From the NCBI GenBank assembly GCA_031363945.1, contig JANLVJ010000041.1, positions 1 to 64,000 on the forward strand: a stretch of DNA of 64,000 nucleotides. The letters run 5' to 3'. This document shows positions 1 to 8,585 of this stretch, piece after piece. Position 1 is the first letter of the stretch, and the number at the start of each line of letters is the position of its first letter. A program made the position numbers and the translations under genes. This DNA is from JANLVJ01 sp031363945. GTDB lineage: Bacteria > Bacteroidota > Bacteroidia > Sphingobacteriales > Sphingobacteriaceae. Below the pieces are notes generated by a model. It worked only from the letters and a program-made list of their open reading frames with translations. It was not told the DNA's origin and ran no database searches.

Positions 1-788
1 CCGAATTGAGTATTTTGAGGGGGTAAATAAGAGAGTTCCTCAACCTGACCGGTAAATGAATAGGTGATCAATGGCTGTCCATTGATACCTTTCTTAGTTG
101 TTACAATAATAACCCCGTTTGCCCCATCAGCACCATATAAAGCAGACGCATTTGCCCCCTTTAAAATAGTGGTAGACTCAATATCATTCGGGTTGAGCGT
201 TGCAAGAATATCAGAGTTGGTAATTACATCATCGACAACAACCAGGGCCTGATTATTTCCTTGAATTGAGCGAGAACCCCGTAAAACAATACGGGTTGAT
301 GGGTTGATCCCATTACTTACCAGATTAACCTGCAGACCTGAAACCTTGGCAGTAAGGCCATTGGCAACGTCTACGGGCTTACCTTCGTTTAATGTTTTAT
401 TGTCAATGGTTGCAACCGAATAACCAATACTTCTTGCCTGGCGTTTAATTCCCTGTGCAGTTGTAACAGTTACTTCTGCCAGCGCTCTTGTTTGTGAAGA
501 AAGGTTGATTATTACTGTGTTTCCTGTAATCTTTACCTCTTTGCTGAGATACCCGATAAATGAAACCACAAGTGTGGCGCCCCTATCAGCTTTTAAACTG
601 AAGCTTCCATCAGAGCCAGCTAATGCTCCTTCTGTCGTACCCTTGACTTTAACAGTAGCTCCTGGGATAGCAAGACCATCATCCTGGCTAATTACTTTAC
701 CCTTAAGGGTAATTTGCTGAGCGAATGTATACATAGGCACAAGCATGACCAGTAGAAATAGCCATTTCCTGAGTAGAACTCTATTCAT
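1..788 (-). CDS. SusC/RagA-family TonB-linked outer membrane receptor, N-terminal part
   Basis: The first 262 codons of a SusC/RagA-type TonB-dependent transporter, which runs off the left edge. The ATG lies at 788-786. A signal peptide (MNRVLLRKWLFLLVMLVPMY, then TFAQ) is followed by a carboxypeptidase-regulatory-like beta-sandwich domain (ITLKGKVISQDDGLAIPGAT ... VVSFIGYLSKEVKI, about residues 23-85). The TonB plug domain comes next, with LRGSRSIQGNNQALVVVDDV and LYGADGANGVIIVTTKKG, the typical SusC 'DG' plug signatures. The family imports glycans or peptides with a SusD lipoprotein, usually encoded just downstream, here outside the window. Substrate cannot be told from this part. A decayed paralogue lies upstream (1440-1637). 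Confidence 0.93.
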   Translation of the reverse strand, partial: MNRVLLRKWLFLLVMLVPMYTFAQQITLKGKVISQDDGLAIPGATVKVKGTTEGALAGSDGSFSLKADRGATLVVSFIGYLSKEVKITGNTVIINLSSQTRALAEVTVTTAQGIKRQARSIGYSVATIDNKTLNEGKPVDVANGLTAKVSGLQVNLVSNGINPSTRIVLRGSRSIQGNNQALVVVDDVITNSDILATLNPNDIESTTILKGANASALYGADGANGVIIVTTKKGINGQPLITYSFTGQVEELSYLPPQNTQF

Positions 789-1439
789 ATCTTAAATTGT
801 TGTTTGTGATGTAAATATATACGAGAATTAGAATGGTGATTATAACAGTTTTGATACACATTATTAACTGAACATCCTTTTACTACAAACAATTCGATCA
901 ATTTTAAGTCAGAACAGGCAATCAGACACAAATAACCCTGTTTATTTTGTTTTCATCTATCGACATTTTATTAATTAAAGGGCGCTAAATAAAAATGATA
1001 TTTTTAACAAATTGAAGAATTTACCTAAGAAATTATAGGTTAATACCTTATTTGCTTGAACAATTACAATTACTTAAACAAAATGAAATTATATTTTGCT
1101 TTTTTAGTTAATAATAACCGCTAAAAGTTTATTTACTCACAAAAATCAGCTTTAAAACGAGGTATTATTTACTTTAGTTCGGAAATTATAGAAAAATTGG
1201 TAAAACCAAGAAAAGAAATAGGAGAATTAGAACATCAGTAAAAATATTTTCAGAAACAATTCTTAACAAATCACCAAAGATGCATTGGGTGTTAACCATT
1301 AATCTGCTATCTGTGCTCTCACATCTGTTGTTTTCTCACACCACTCTACGTGGCGTTCGGTATACAGCGGTTCATTAGAGATTTTGATCAGTCAAGTGTT
1401 TGATGCCTTGAAGTTGGCACTATGGTATTTAGTGTGTGT
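789..1439. other. AT-rich intergenic region, no gene seen
   Basis: About 650 bases between the receptor start and the decayed SusC remnant. Every frame is broken by stops. A 32-codon plus-strand open stretch from the ATG at 1280 has a hydrophobic start (MHWVLTINLLSVLSHLLFSH) but no family resemblance and is not called. The receptor promoter should lie in the last 150 bases before 788; no convincing TAnnTTTG box at a proper distance was found. Confidence 0.6.
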
Positions 1440-1637
1440 ATTGCACTGACGATGTGCTGTGTTGTAGCAGAACCAAGGAAAATTCCAGGGTAGACCCTAA
1501 GATGCGTGCATAGTGAACCATTCATCTAAGCCAGTAACTACACCTGTAGTTGTTCATTTCAATGTTACAATAACACCTGGCAGCGGTAAACGACTGTCTT
1601 GATCTTTAACAAGACCCCTTATGCCAGTGATGAACAT
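1440..1637 (-). pseudogene. decayed N-terminal fragment of a SusC-like receptor
   Basis: Reading the minus strand from the ATG at 1637-1635 gives MFITGIRGLVKDQDSRLPLP, then GVIVTLK, an in-frame TGA (1556-1554), then TTTGVVTGLDEWFT and a further stop. This tracks the carboxypeptidase-regulatory-like domain of SusC proteins (ITGxVxDxxGxPLPGVxVxxKGTTTGxxTDxxGxF). Further on, in shifted frames, STLEFS and FLG...TTQHIVSAI resemble the rest of that domain (ATLxFSFxGYxTQEVxV). Stops and frameshifts show it is dead. No signal peptide, plug or barrel remains. It lies head-to-tail upstream of the intact receptor, as expected for a decayed tandem paralogue. Domain identity is read from the motif, not a database search. 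Confidence 0.6.
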
Positions 1638-1723
1638 TGATTACATATTTCTTTAATTTTGCGAGCTTTAAAACTGAAAGCATGCTTTAATCGTTACACA
1701 TAAGTTACTTAAAACAGATCGCA

Positions 1724-2821
1724 TTGAGAGGATTCGGATTTGAAGGATTTAAACCAGATGATAAGCCGCGGGGCGGGTTTGATAATCTGTTAAAATTATT
1801 TACTGAGTTGCTTGGTTATACATCAGGTGATGCAGGCGAAGCATTGAGCTGGTTAAATGAGCTTGACAAAAAATACAATATCACTGATAATACCTATGGT
1901 ATGGGTGATTTTATACAGGAACTAAAAGACAAAGGATACCTGACAGATGATAACCCTGAAGGTGGTTTTAAAATAACGCCCAAAACTGAACAGGTAATAC
2001 GAAAATCTGCACTGGAAGAAATTTTTGGAAAACTAAAGAAGTCAGGAAAAGGAAATCATAAAACCACACAGTCTGGGCCTGGTGACGAAAAAAATGCTGA
2101 AAGACGGGAATTTCAGTTTGGTGATGGGCTAGATCAGATAGACGTTACACAGTCAATTCAAAACGCCCAGATCAATCATGGCATAAGTGACTTTAGGCTG
2201 ACAGAGAAAGATCTTGAAGTTGAAGAGATGGATTTCAAAACCCTCACTTCAACGGTGCTTATGATTGATATTTCTCATTCAATGATTCTTTATGGAGAAG
2301 ACCGCATCACCCCAGCCAAGAAAGTTGCGATGGCTCTGGCAGAACTTATTTCAACCAGGTATCCAAAAGACACCCTCGACATTGTTGTCTTTGGCAATGA
2401 TGCCTGGCCAATTCAGATTAAAGATTTGCCCTATCTCCAGGTAGGTCCTTATCATACGAATACGTATGCGGGCCTTGAACTGGCTGTTGATCTGTTAAGA
2501 CGCAGAAAAACCCAGAACAAGCAAATTTTCATGATCACTGATGGCAAGCCAACATGCCTGAAAGAGGGTGCCAGGTATTACAAAAACAGTATAGGTCTTG
2601 ACCGCAAAGTGGTCAATAAGACCTTAAATATGGCTGCCCAGTGTAAGCGGCTAAACATTCCGATTACGACATTCATGATTGCCAAAGATCCTTATCTTCA
2701 GCAATTTGTTCGCAATTTCACGCAGGTAAACGGAGGTAAAGCTTTTTACAGTTCACTCAATGGTCTGGGTGAATACATATTTGAAGATTATATAAAGAAT
2801 AGAAGAAGAACAGTTCGCTAA
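1724..2821 (+). CDS. VWA-domain protein, partner of a MoxR-type ATPase
   Basis: 365 aa, apparently starting at TTG (1724); no in-frame ATG lies between the upstream stop at 1688 and this codon, and related proteins begin with a similar MRGF sequence. Residues 1-100 are a helical N-terminal region rich in D/E/K. Residues 110-130 are a polar linker. From about 170 to the end is a von Willebrand A domain with a complete MIDAS: D182-I-S184-H-S186, a Thr in HTNTYAGL near 247, and ITDGKP with D273. MoxR/VWA pairs act as chaperone-like or metal-insertion machines on largely unknown clients. It lies 84 bases upstream of the AAA+ gene, the usual arrangement. No signal peptide, so cytoplasmic. Specific client unknown. 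Confidence 0.85.
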   Translation: MRGFGFEGFKPDDKPRGGFDNLLKLFTELLGYTSGDAGEALSWLNELDKKYNITDNTYGMGDFIQELKDKGYLTDDNPEGGFKITPKTEQVIRKSALEEIFGKLKKSGKGNHKTTQSGPGDEKNAERREFQFGDGLDQIDVTQSIQNAQINHGISDFRLTEKDLEVEEMDFKTLTSTVLMIDISHSMILYGEDRITPAKKVAMALAELISTRYPKDTLDIVVFGNDAWPIQIKDLPYLQVGPYHTNTYAGLELAVDLLRRRKTQNKQIFMITDGKPTCLKEGARYYKNSIGLDRKVVNKTLNMAAQCKRLNIPITTFMIAKDPYLQQFVRNFTQVNGGKAFYSSLNGLGEYIFEDYIKNRRRTVR

Positions 2822-2905
2822 AAGCTTTGTTAAAAGGAAAATCGTTAGTTTAACTAGCGCCTCTTTAGTTTCAAACTTTGAATTTCAGCGCTCAATTAAG
2901 TATAC

Positions 2906-4411
2906 ATGAAGAAAGAACAATTACTAAGTATCAGTACGTTTGGCGAATTAAAAAAAGCCGGCTATAAAACCCGCTCTATTAAAGATGAACTGAGGGGTAA
3001 TCTGATAAAATTACTTGAAGATCGAAAAAATGGGTTTGCAGGAATCATTGGATTTGAAGACTCGGTAATTCCTGAACTTGAAACTGCCATATTATCAAAA
3101 CATAATATTTTGCTATTGGGTCTTAGAGGACAGGCAAAAACAAGAATAGCCCGCATGATGGTTCATCTACTGGATGAATACATTCCATACGTTACTGGTT
3201 CTGAATTAAGTGATGACCCTTACAATCCGATCAGTTGGTTTGCAAGAAATGAACTCAAAGAAAAAGGAGATCATACAGCTATTTCCTGGTTACACCGTGA
3301 TGAACGGTACACTGAAAAACTAGCCACTCCCGATGTTACAGTTGCTGATCTGGTAGGTGATGTTGACCCGATTAAGGCAGCCACATTACGCTTGCCGTAT
3401 TCTGATGAAAGGGTAATACATTACGGGCTTATTTCCAGGTCTCACAGGGGAATTTTTGTTATCAATGAACTTCCAGATTTACAAGCAAGAATACAGGTAT
3501 CCTTATTTAATATCCTCCAAGAAGCTGATATCCAAATCAGAGGTTTTAAATTGAGGCTACCCCTTGATATACAATTTATCTTTACTGCTAACCCTGAAGA
3601 TTATACCAATAGAGGTTCTATTGTAACACCATTAAAAGACCGGATTGAAAGTCAGATTCTGACACATTATCCAAAAACACTGGCAATCTCCCGACTGATC
3701 ACCGAACAGGAAGCGAAACTTGATCCTGAGCAGAAAAAGATCGGTATTGCAGACCTGATGAAAGACCTCATTGAGCAGGTTGCTTTTGAGGCCAGAGCCA
3801 GTGAATTCATTGATAAAAAGAGTGGTGTTTCTGCACGTCTTACAATCAGTGCATTTGAAAATATGGTAAGCGCTGCTGAACGAAGACTCATTTTAAATAG
3901 AGAATCAACCGGATCAGTACGCATAGGAGATTTGCTTGGAATTGTACCAGCTATCACTGGAAAAATTGAATTAGTTTACGAAGGTGAACTTGAAGGTCCT
4001 GCAAAAGTTGCTTCAAATTTGATCGGAAAGGCAATTAAGACCCAGCTATTAAATTATTTTCCAGATCCTGAGAAGGGCAAAAAGAAAAAAGAAAAGAATC
4101 CATATGGTCAGATCATCCATTGGTTTGGTGAGGGCCATAGACTTGAGCTTGCCGAAGGTTTGTCATTTGAAGAATATGACAGGGCCTTAAACCAGGTTCC
4201 AAGCCTGAAAGCGCTGGTAGAAAAAAGTTTTCCTGGCGCAAATCACGAAGATACCTTGCTGTTTATGGAATTTGTTTTACACGGCCTGGCAGAATATTCT
4301 TTATTGAGTAAGCATCATCTCGATAAAAAATTCGAATTTGGCGATATGTTTAAAAGTTTATTCAATGCTGAACTTGGCAATGAAGACGAACTTGATATGG
4401 ACAAATACTAG
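2906..4411 (+). CDS. MoxR/magnesium-chelatase-type AAA+ ATPase
   Basis: 501 aa, ATG start. AAA+ module in roughly the first 330 residues: Walker A GLRGQAKT at 72-79 (the usual G before the Lys is Ala, while Lys78 and Thr79 are kept), Walker B-like GIFVINELPDL near residue 190 with the chelatase-type insert, and sensor 1-type FIFTANPEDY followed by the GSIVTPLKDRIESQI arginine-finger region. The C-terminal 170 residues are helical and contain a lysine run near 390 (KKKKEK). It probably forms a hexamer working on the VWA protein encoded upstream. Family membership is clear; biological client is unknown. This larger subfamily, near 500 aa, is longer than the classic 330-aa MoxR. Confidence 0.87.
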   Translation: MKKEQLLSISTFGELKKAGYKTRSIKDELRGNLIKLLEDRKNGFAGIIGFEDSVIPELETAILSKHNILLLGLRGQAKTRIARMMVHLLDEYIPYVTGSELSDDPYNPISWFARNELKEKGDHTAISWLHRDERYTEKLATPDVTVADLVGDVDPIKAATLRLPYSDERVIHYGLISRSHRGIFVINELPDLQARIQVSLFNILQEADIQIRGFKLRLPLDIQFIFTANPEDYTNRGSIVTPLKDRIESQILTHYPKTLAISRLITEQEAKLDPEQKKIGIADLMKDLIEQVAFEARASEFIDKKSGVSARLTISAFENMVSAAERRLILNRESTGSVRIGDLLGIVPAITGKIELVYEGELEGPAKVASNLIGKAIKTQLLNYFPDPEKGKKKKEKNPYGQIIHWFGEGHRLELAEGLSFEEYDRALNQVPSLKALVEKSFPGANHEDTLLFMEFVLHGLAEYSLLSKHHLDKKFEFGDMFKSLFNAELGNEDELDMDKY

Positions 4412-4429
4412 GAACGCATAAATTTGTGA

Positions 4430-5716
4430 ATGATTAGGATTACATTAATTCTGTTTTTAATAGTAGTACTTGACTCTAGCACACTTTATTGCTTAAAAAT
4501 AGCTTTCCCAATTTTTTATACCAGGCACAGAATTAAAATTCTTGTCTGGTATTTTTTTGGGCATCTATTACTGATAACCGGGGCGGTAATGGGCTTTCTG
4601 ACTCTAGTACCAAGAATCATCAGAACGATTTCATTTGTCGGTCTGTTTATCAGTTATTTCAGTAAATTATTCATTCTTATACCAACAATTATTTTGCTGT
4701 GTATTCGTATTTTTCAAATACGAGTTGATAGTCAATCTGAAGAGTCTCTTTATGTCGATAGTACTGAGTCAGTAGCTCAAGATTCAGCTTTTATAGATCC
4801 CAAACAAAAAAGTAAGCAAATCATCAGCCGATCGGTTTTCATCGCAAGATCTGGGCTGTTACTGGGCAGCTTACCTTTAATTGCCCTAAATGCGGGTATG
4901 ATCAGCGGGGTTTATGATTACCGGGTAAGGCATATAACTCTTTTACTGCCCAATCTGCCCCGATCTTTTGAAGGCCTGACAATTGCCCAGATCTCAGATA
5001 TTCATTCAGGAAGCTTTTACGATAAACGTGCAGTAACCAAGGGCATAGAATTATTGCTCTCACTAAAAGCAGATATTATTTTCTTTACAGGCGATCTGGT
5101 AAACGATAGAATTGATGAGATGAAAGACTATCAGGATCTTTTTTCAAAAGTTAGGGCGCCATATGGAGTATTTTCTATACTTGGCAACCATGATTACGGA
5201 GATTATATTAACTGGCCTTCAGCTAAAGCGAAGCTACGCAATCTAGAAACCTTAAAAAAGGTTCACAAAATAATGGGTTATGATCTGCTTTTAAACGAAC
5301 ATCGCAAAATTAAAATAGGGAATGATGAAATTGGAATCCTTGGAACAGAGAACTGGGGTGCACTTTCTCACTTTCCAAAATACGGACGTGTTGATCTGGC
5401 CCTGAAAGGCGCTGAAGAATTACCTGTAAAATTACTCTTGTCGCATGACCCAAGTCATTGGCGGGCCCAGATCATTCCCAGGTACAGGGAAATTGACATG
5501 ATGTTTTCAGGGCATACCCACGGAATGCAAATGGGGGTTCGATTAAATGATTTTCAGTGGAGTCCTATCCAATATGTTTATCCAGAATGGGCAGGCCTGT
5601 ATCGGTTACAGCATCAGCAACTGTATGTCAATGTTGGATACGGCTTTCTTGGTTATCCAGGCCGAATTGGTATTTTACCAGAAATAACCCTTTTCAAACT
5701 GAGTGCTAAGATCTGA
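4430..5716 (+). CDS. membrane-anchored metallophosphoesterase (YkuE/YaeI type)
   Basis: 428 aa. The N-terminal 100 residues hold about three hydrophobic segments; a further one near 140 precedes the catalytic domain. The calcineurin-like metal motifs are all present in order: ISDIHSG (DxH), FFTGDLVNDR (GDxxN), LGNHDYGDY (GNHD), LLLSHDPSHW and MFSGHTHGMQMG (GHTH). These bind two metal ions and hydrolyse a phosphoester. Relatives act on lipid-type substrates such as UDP-diacylglucosamine or phosphatidyl compounds at the membrane, but the substrate here is not shown by the sequence. It starts 18 bases after the AAA+ gene and ends 3 bases before the UbiA-like gene, so it is probably co-transcribed. 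Confidence 0.88.
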   Translation: MIRITLILFLIVVLDSSTLYCLKIAFPIFYTRHRIKILVWYFFGHLLLITGAVMGFLTLVPRIIRTISFVGLFISYFSKLFILIPTIILLCIRIFQIRVDSQSEESLYVDSTESVAQDSAFIDPKQKSKQIISRSVFIARSGLLLGSLPLIALNAGMISGVYDYRVRHITLLLPNLPRSFEGLTIAQISDIHSGSFYDKRAVTKGIELLLSLKADIIFFTGDLVNDRIDEMKDYQDLFSKVRAPYGVFSILGNHDYGDYINWPSAKAKLRNLETLKKVHKIMGYDLLLNEHRKIKIGNDEIGILGTENWGALSHFPKYGRVDLALKGAEELPVKLLLSHDPSHWRAQIIPRYREIDMMFSGHTHGMQMGVRLNDFQWSPIQYVYPEWAGLYRLQHQQLYVNVGYGFLGYPGRIGILPEITLFKLSAKI

Positions 5717-5719
5717 TAA

Positions 5720-6583
5720 TTGAAATCAATAAAGAGATTCACTGATTATTTTATCTTCAATCATTTATTTATTGGGTGCTGTGCAGGAGCTCAATCATTA
5801 CTAACATACCAGCAATTAAATATACCGGTAAATCTCATACTGGTGACAGTTATCAGTCTAAGTACAAGTCTGGTTTATAATACTTGTGCAATTCCATTGT
5901 TAAATCTGAACCTCTATAATTTAAGAACAATTACTGGCTTTAGATCACTATTCAAAAGTCAAAAGAGCAGACTGATTTCTATTCTCTGCGGCCTTATTCT
6001 TCTTCTAATCATGAGCTTGAAAATGAGTACTATTTTATTGCTTTTTTTTATGTCGTTACTATGCTTGATTTACAGAATTCCACTAATCGGCGTGCAGCAT
6101 AAAAGGAAGAATCTAAGAGAAATTTCTTTCCTAAAAGTATTTATAATTGCAATCATATGGGTAGCGAGCACCGTTTACCTACCGTATGCTGAATTTGGAA
6201 AAGAAATTGGATTTTTGAAAATGCTTAATTTAATGGTAAGGCAACTACTATTTATTTCCGCAATTGCCCTGACCTTTGACATACGCGATTTACCAGATGA
6301 TGCCAAAAATTCACTGTATACGGTACCTGTAATTATTGGAAAAAGAAACACGAAGATTTTGTGTTTTGTGCTCCTTAACTGCTCTTTCCTGCTGGCTTTG
6401 TACCAGCAGGTGAATACTTTTGAAGAACAACTCTATCCTGCATTTATATCAGTTGCAGTAACCATACTTCTCGTTTATTTTTCAAATTCTGGGCGTAATC
6501 GTTATTATTACGCTTTCTGGCTCGATGGCATGTGCTTATTTCAATACCTTGTAACTGTTGCGTTCAGTTTAAGTAAATTATGA
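5720..6583 (+). CDS. UbiA-like polytopic membrane protein, function unknown
   Basis: 287 aa, TTG start, beginning 3 bases after the metallophosphoesterase stop. About eight hydrophobic segments. Near residue 190 it carries FDIRDLPDDAKNSLYTVPV, which matches the second aspartate-rich motif of UbiA prenyltransferases (DxxDxxxD then a P-V/L segment). The first motif (NDxxDxxxD), expected near residue 60, is not recognisable: that loop reads NTCAIPLLNLNLYN, with no Asp. Prenyl transfer by the standard mechanism is therefore doubtful. Proteins of this shape are usually listed in Bacteroidota as hypothetical or UbiA-family. Clustering with a membrane phosphoesterase hints at lipid or isoprenoid metabolism; that is inference. 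Confidence 0.7.
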   Translation: MKSIKRFTDYFIFNHLFIGCCAGAQSLLTYQQLNIPVNLILVTVISLSTSLVYNTCAIPLLNLNLYNLRTITGFRSLFKSQKSRLISILCGLILLLIMSLKMSTILLLFFMSLLCLIYRIPLIGVQHKRKNLREISFLKVFIIAIIWVASTVYLPYAEFGKEIGFLKMLNLMVRQLLFISAIALTFDIRDLPDDAKNSLYTVPVIIGKRNTKILCFVLLNCSFLLALYQQVNTFEEQLYPAFISVAVTILLVYFSNSGRNRYYYAFWLDGMCLFQYLVTVAFSLSKL

Positions 6584-6594
6584 TGTAGAAATTT

Positions 6595-7296
6595 TTAATT
6601 CGTTGAATCTAGATTAAATCTATATCCAATTCCTCTTACTGTTTGCAAAAGACGTGGTCTTTCGGGATTATCTTCAATTTTCTTGCGAAGACGTACGATA
6701 TGCATATCGAGCGTACGCGTATTTACTTCTGAATTATACCCCCAAACAACCATCATTAGTTCGTCCCGATTAACAACCTGGCTATGATTCTTCAAAAAGT
6801 ATAAAAGAATACGATTTTCAAGAATGGTGAGTTCAACTCTTTTACCACTTTTAATCAAGGTATGCGTATTAGGGTAATGCTCCATATCATCAAACTTATG
6901 AACCTCTGACCGCTCACTGTTAACAACGAACTTCACCTTATTATCTAAGAGAGCAACCAAAACATCCATATTAAATGGCTTGGTTATATAATCAGAAACT
7001 CCAAAGCTGTAAGCATTTATTTTGTCAATATCCTGGGATTTAGCTGTCACCATTATCACCTGATTTTCAAAACCTCTCTCTCTAATTTCTTTGCAAATTT
7101 CAGCCCCTGATGTACCAGGTAACATCCAGTCTAATAAAACAATATGAGGATCTTCTTTCATGATTGTTTCGACAGCTTCATTTCCGTTTAATACAACAGT
7201 TACTTTGAAAGCTTCTTTTTGAAGTCGGTTAGCGATGAGAAAGCTTAGATTCTCATCATCTTCAACCAACACAATTTTGATGTACTTATTTTCCAT
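6595..7296 (-). CDS. OmpR/PhoB-type response regulator, kinase partner eroded
   Basis: 233 aa, ATG at 7296-7294. Receiver domain 1-120: acidic pocket E12-D13-D14, phospho-acceptor D56 (HIVLLDWMLPG), T84 (MVTAKS) and K106 (YITKPF), so all catalytic residues are intact. C-terminal winged helix 130-230 with the OmpR-type ending (NTRTLDMHIVRLRKKIEDNP ... VRGIGYRF). It binds DNA on phosphorylation. The stop codon of a decayed histidine kinase directly abuts its ATG, so the ancestral order was kinase then regulator in one operon. Today it has no intact adjacent kinase; it may be phosphorylated by a distant kinase or work unphosphorylated. Convergent with the UbiA-like gene, 11 bases apart. Confidence 0.92.
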   Translation of the reverse strand: MENKYIKIVLVEDDENLSFLIANRLQKEAFKVTVVLNGNEAVETIMKEDPHIVLLDWMLPGTSGAEICKEIRERGFENQVIMVTAKSQDIDKINAYSFGVSDYITKPFNMDVLVALLDNKVKFVVNSERSEVHKFDDMEHYPNTHTLIKSGKRVELTILENRILLYFLKNHSQVVNRDELMMVVWGYNSEVNTRTLDMHIVRLRKKIEDNPERPRLLQTVRGIGYRFNLDSTN

Positions 7297-7490
7297 TTAT
7301 TCGAATATAGGCAGATTTATGTAGAATTCAGTCCCGTTTCCTCTTATACTTTTTACAAATAAATCACTACTTAAATAGTTGGTTATTTCTTTGCGAAGAG
7401 CTAAAACCAGAAACCAACAATTTCTTGCTGGTTGAATTCATTTTCAATTTTTCAAAATTTATTAACTAAAGGTTTTTGTATAATCACGCA
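7297..7490 (-). pseudogene. remnant of a histidine kinase C-terminus (HATPase domain)
   Basis: On the minus strand the frame ending at TAA 7299-7297 reads ALRKEITNYLSSDLFVKSIR, then GNGTEFYINLPIFE, the classic end of a kinase ATPase domain (G-x-GTxFxIxLP). Open codons run up to a TGA at 7440-7438. In the neighbouring frame, further upstream, KIENEFNQQEIVGF is seen. Removing three single bases near 7392-7412 would restore IVGFGLALAKEI, the G2 box, so the gene was broken by several indels. A TGA also interrupts the NKF*KIENEF stretch near 7455. The stop adjoins the response regulator ATG, fitting a former two-component operon. The upstream boundary is approximate. Confidence 0.72.
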
Positions 7491-8585
7491 TTTTAACTTC
7501 AGTATTAATAATGCTAATAGGTAGGTTATGGTTTGATTTTTTTACAAGAAAAATCGACTCTTTTTTAACTGGGTTTTAATTATGTTAACGATTATAGGCT
7601 GAATTCGTAAATACACGGTGAAATAATATTTTGCAGCGATAAAATATATGTCATCATTTAAATTACTTATAGTGATAAAGTCGGGATATATAGGTCAATG
7701 TATCACCACGAAACATGAGCAAAACGTTTACATCTTAAGGAGCTCTGAATCAATAGGAACAGCCCTGATTTTAAAATTTCTAAACCAGAGCAGCCAATTC
7801 AAAGGTTTGCTAAATTTAGCCTTGTACATCAATAATGTTGCCATGATGTAACAATTCCCTGTTAGAAATAAATTCAGCTGTTTTTATAATGCTTCAAATA
7901 ATCTTGATAACACTAAAAGGTGTCTTAAATTCGGGGTATAATTATTATTAAAGTCATGTTTTAATTTAAAAAGTATGCTCTTTATACTTAAATTTCTAAA
8001 AATTAAATATGCTATTAGTCTGTTTATCAAATATGTAAACACAAAGATGCCATTATTTAGAATGAATGTTCTTATAATTTCCGTCTTTAGAAATTTTCGG
8101 GATAAGCTTAAATTCAGCCGGTATTCAGAAAATATTTTAGGCAGGATTTACTGGGTAGAAATATAATTTATGGGATTATTAGAATTCAAATAGTGGCCTG
8201 TACTTATCCCGATTTTCTCATATAACCTTAGATGAACATTAATTACACATATCTCCATGATTGCTCAATTCAAATTTTTAAAAATACTATTTCAATAAAT
8301 AGAAATTTTTTGAAATATCTTTGGGATTAGTTCAAGAAAGAGTCTACTATTTTTTTGTTGTTTCTATATTCAGTATAGAGGCCTGCAAGAAGCAAGAAAC
8401 TTAGTATCAAATGAGCATTCTTAAACGGGGATAACGGCAGGCGAATTATTTAAAAAAAGCACGCTTACAGTAAAATGATAAAACCTTGCTTGCTTAAGCG
8501 ACAATTTAAAGAAACACGTTATTATTGTGAGGTACAAATCCTCAAAATTACAGTTTTCAGTGCCAATTAATTTTTATGCTATTAT
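7491..8585. other. gene-free region, possibly the rest of the decayed kinase gene
   Basis: Nearly 1.1 kb of very AT-rich sequence without a convincing gene. Two plus-strand open stretches (7648-7851, 67 codons; 7975-8166, 63 codons) have low-complexity hydrophobic translations with no recognisable family. A minus-strand stretch of about 40 codons (8452-8327) encodes a hydrophobic helix (AHLILSFLLLAGLYTEYRNN) and might be a membrane segment of a dead gene. The interval's length suits the missing upstream part of a kinase gene, but no H-box could be read. Promoters for the TPR gene at 8586 should lie at the right end. Confidence 0.45.

Noticed and set aside
1280..1378. 32-codon plus-strand open frame with a hydrophobic start
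   Set aside because: Too short and unlike any known peptide; lies just beyond the decayed receptor stub on the opposite strand.
7648..7851. 67-codon plus-strand open frame in the gene-free region
   Set aside because: AT-rich, no recognisable family, no neighbour support; likely chance within decayed DNA.
7975..8166. 63-codon plus-strand open frame
   Set aside because: Low-complexity K/I/F/N-rich translation typical of AT-rich noncoding DNA.
8327..8452. Minus-strand 40-codon stretch with a hydrophobic helix
   Set aside because: Looked like the end of a membrane protein, but stops lie on both sides and no family could be named.
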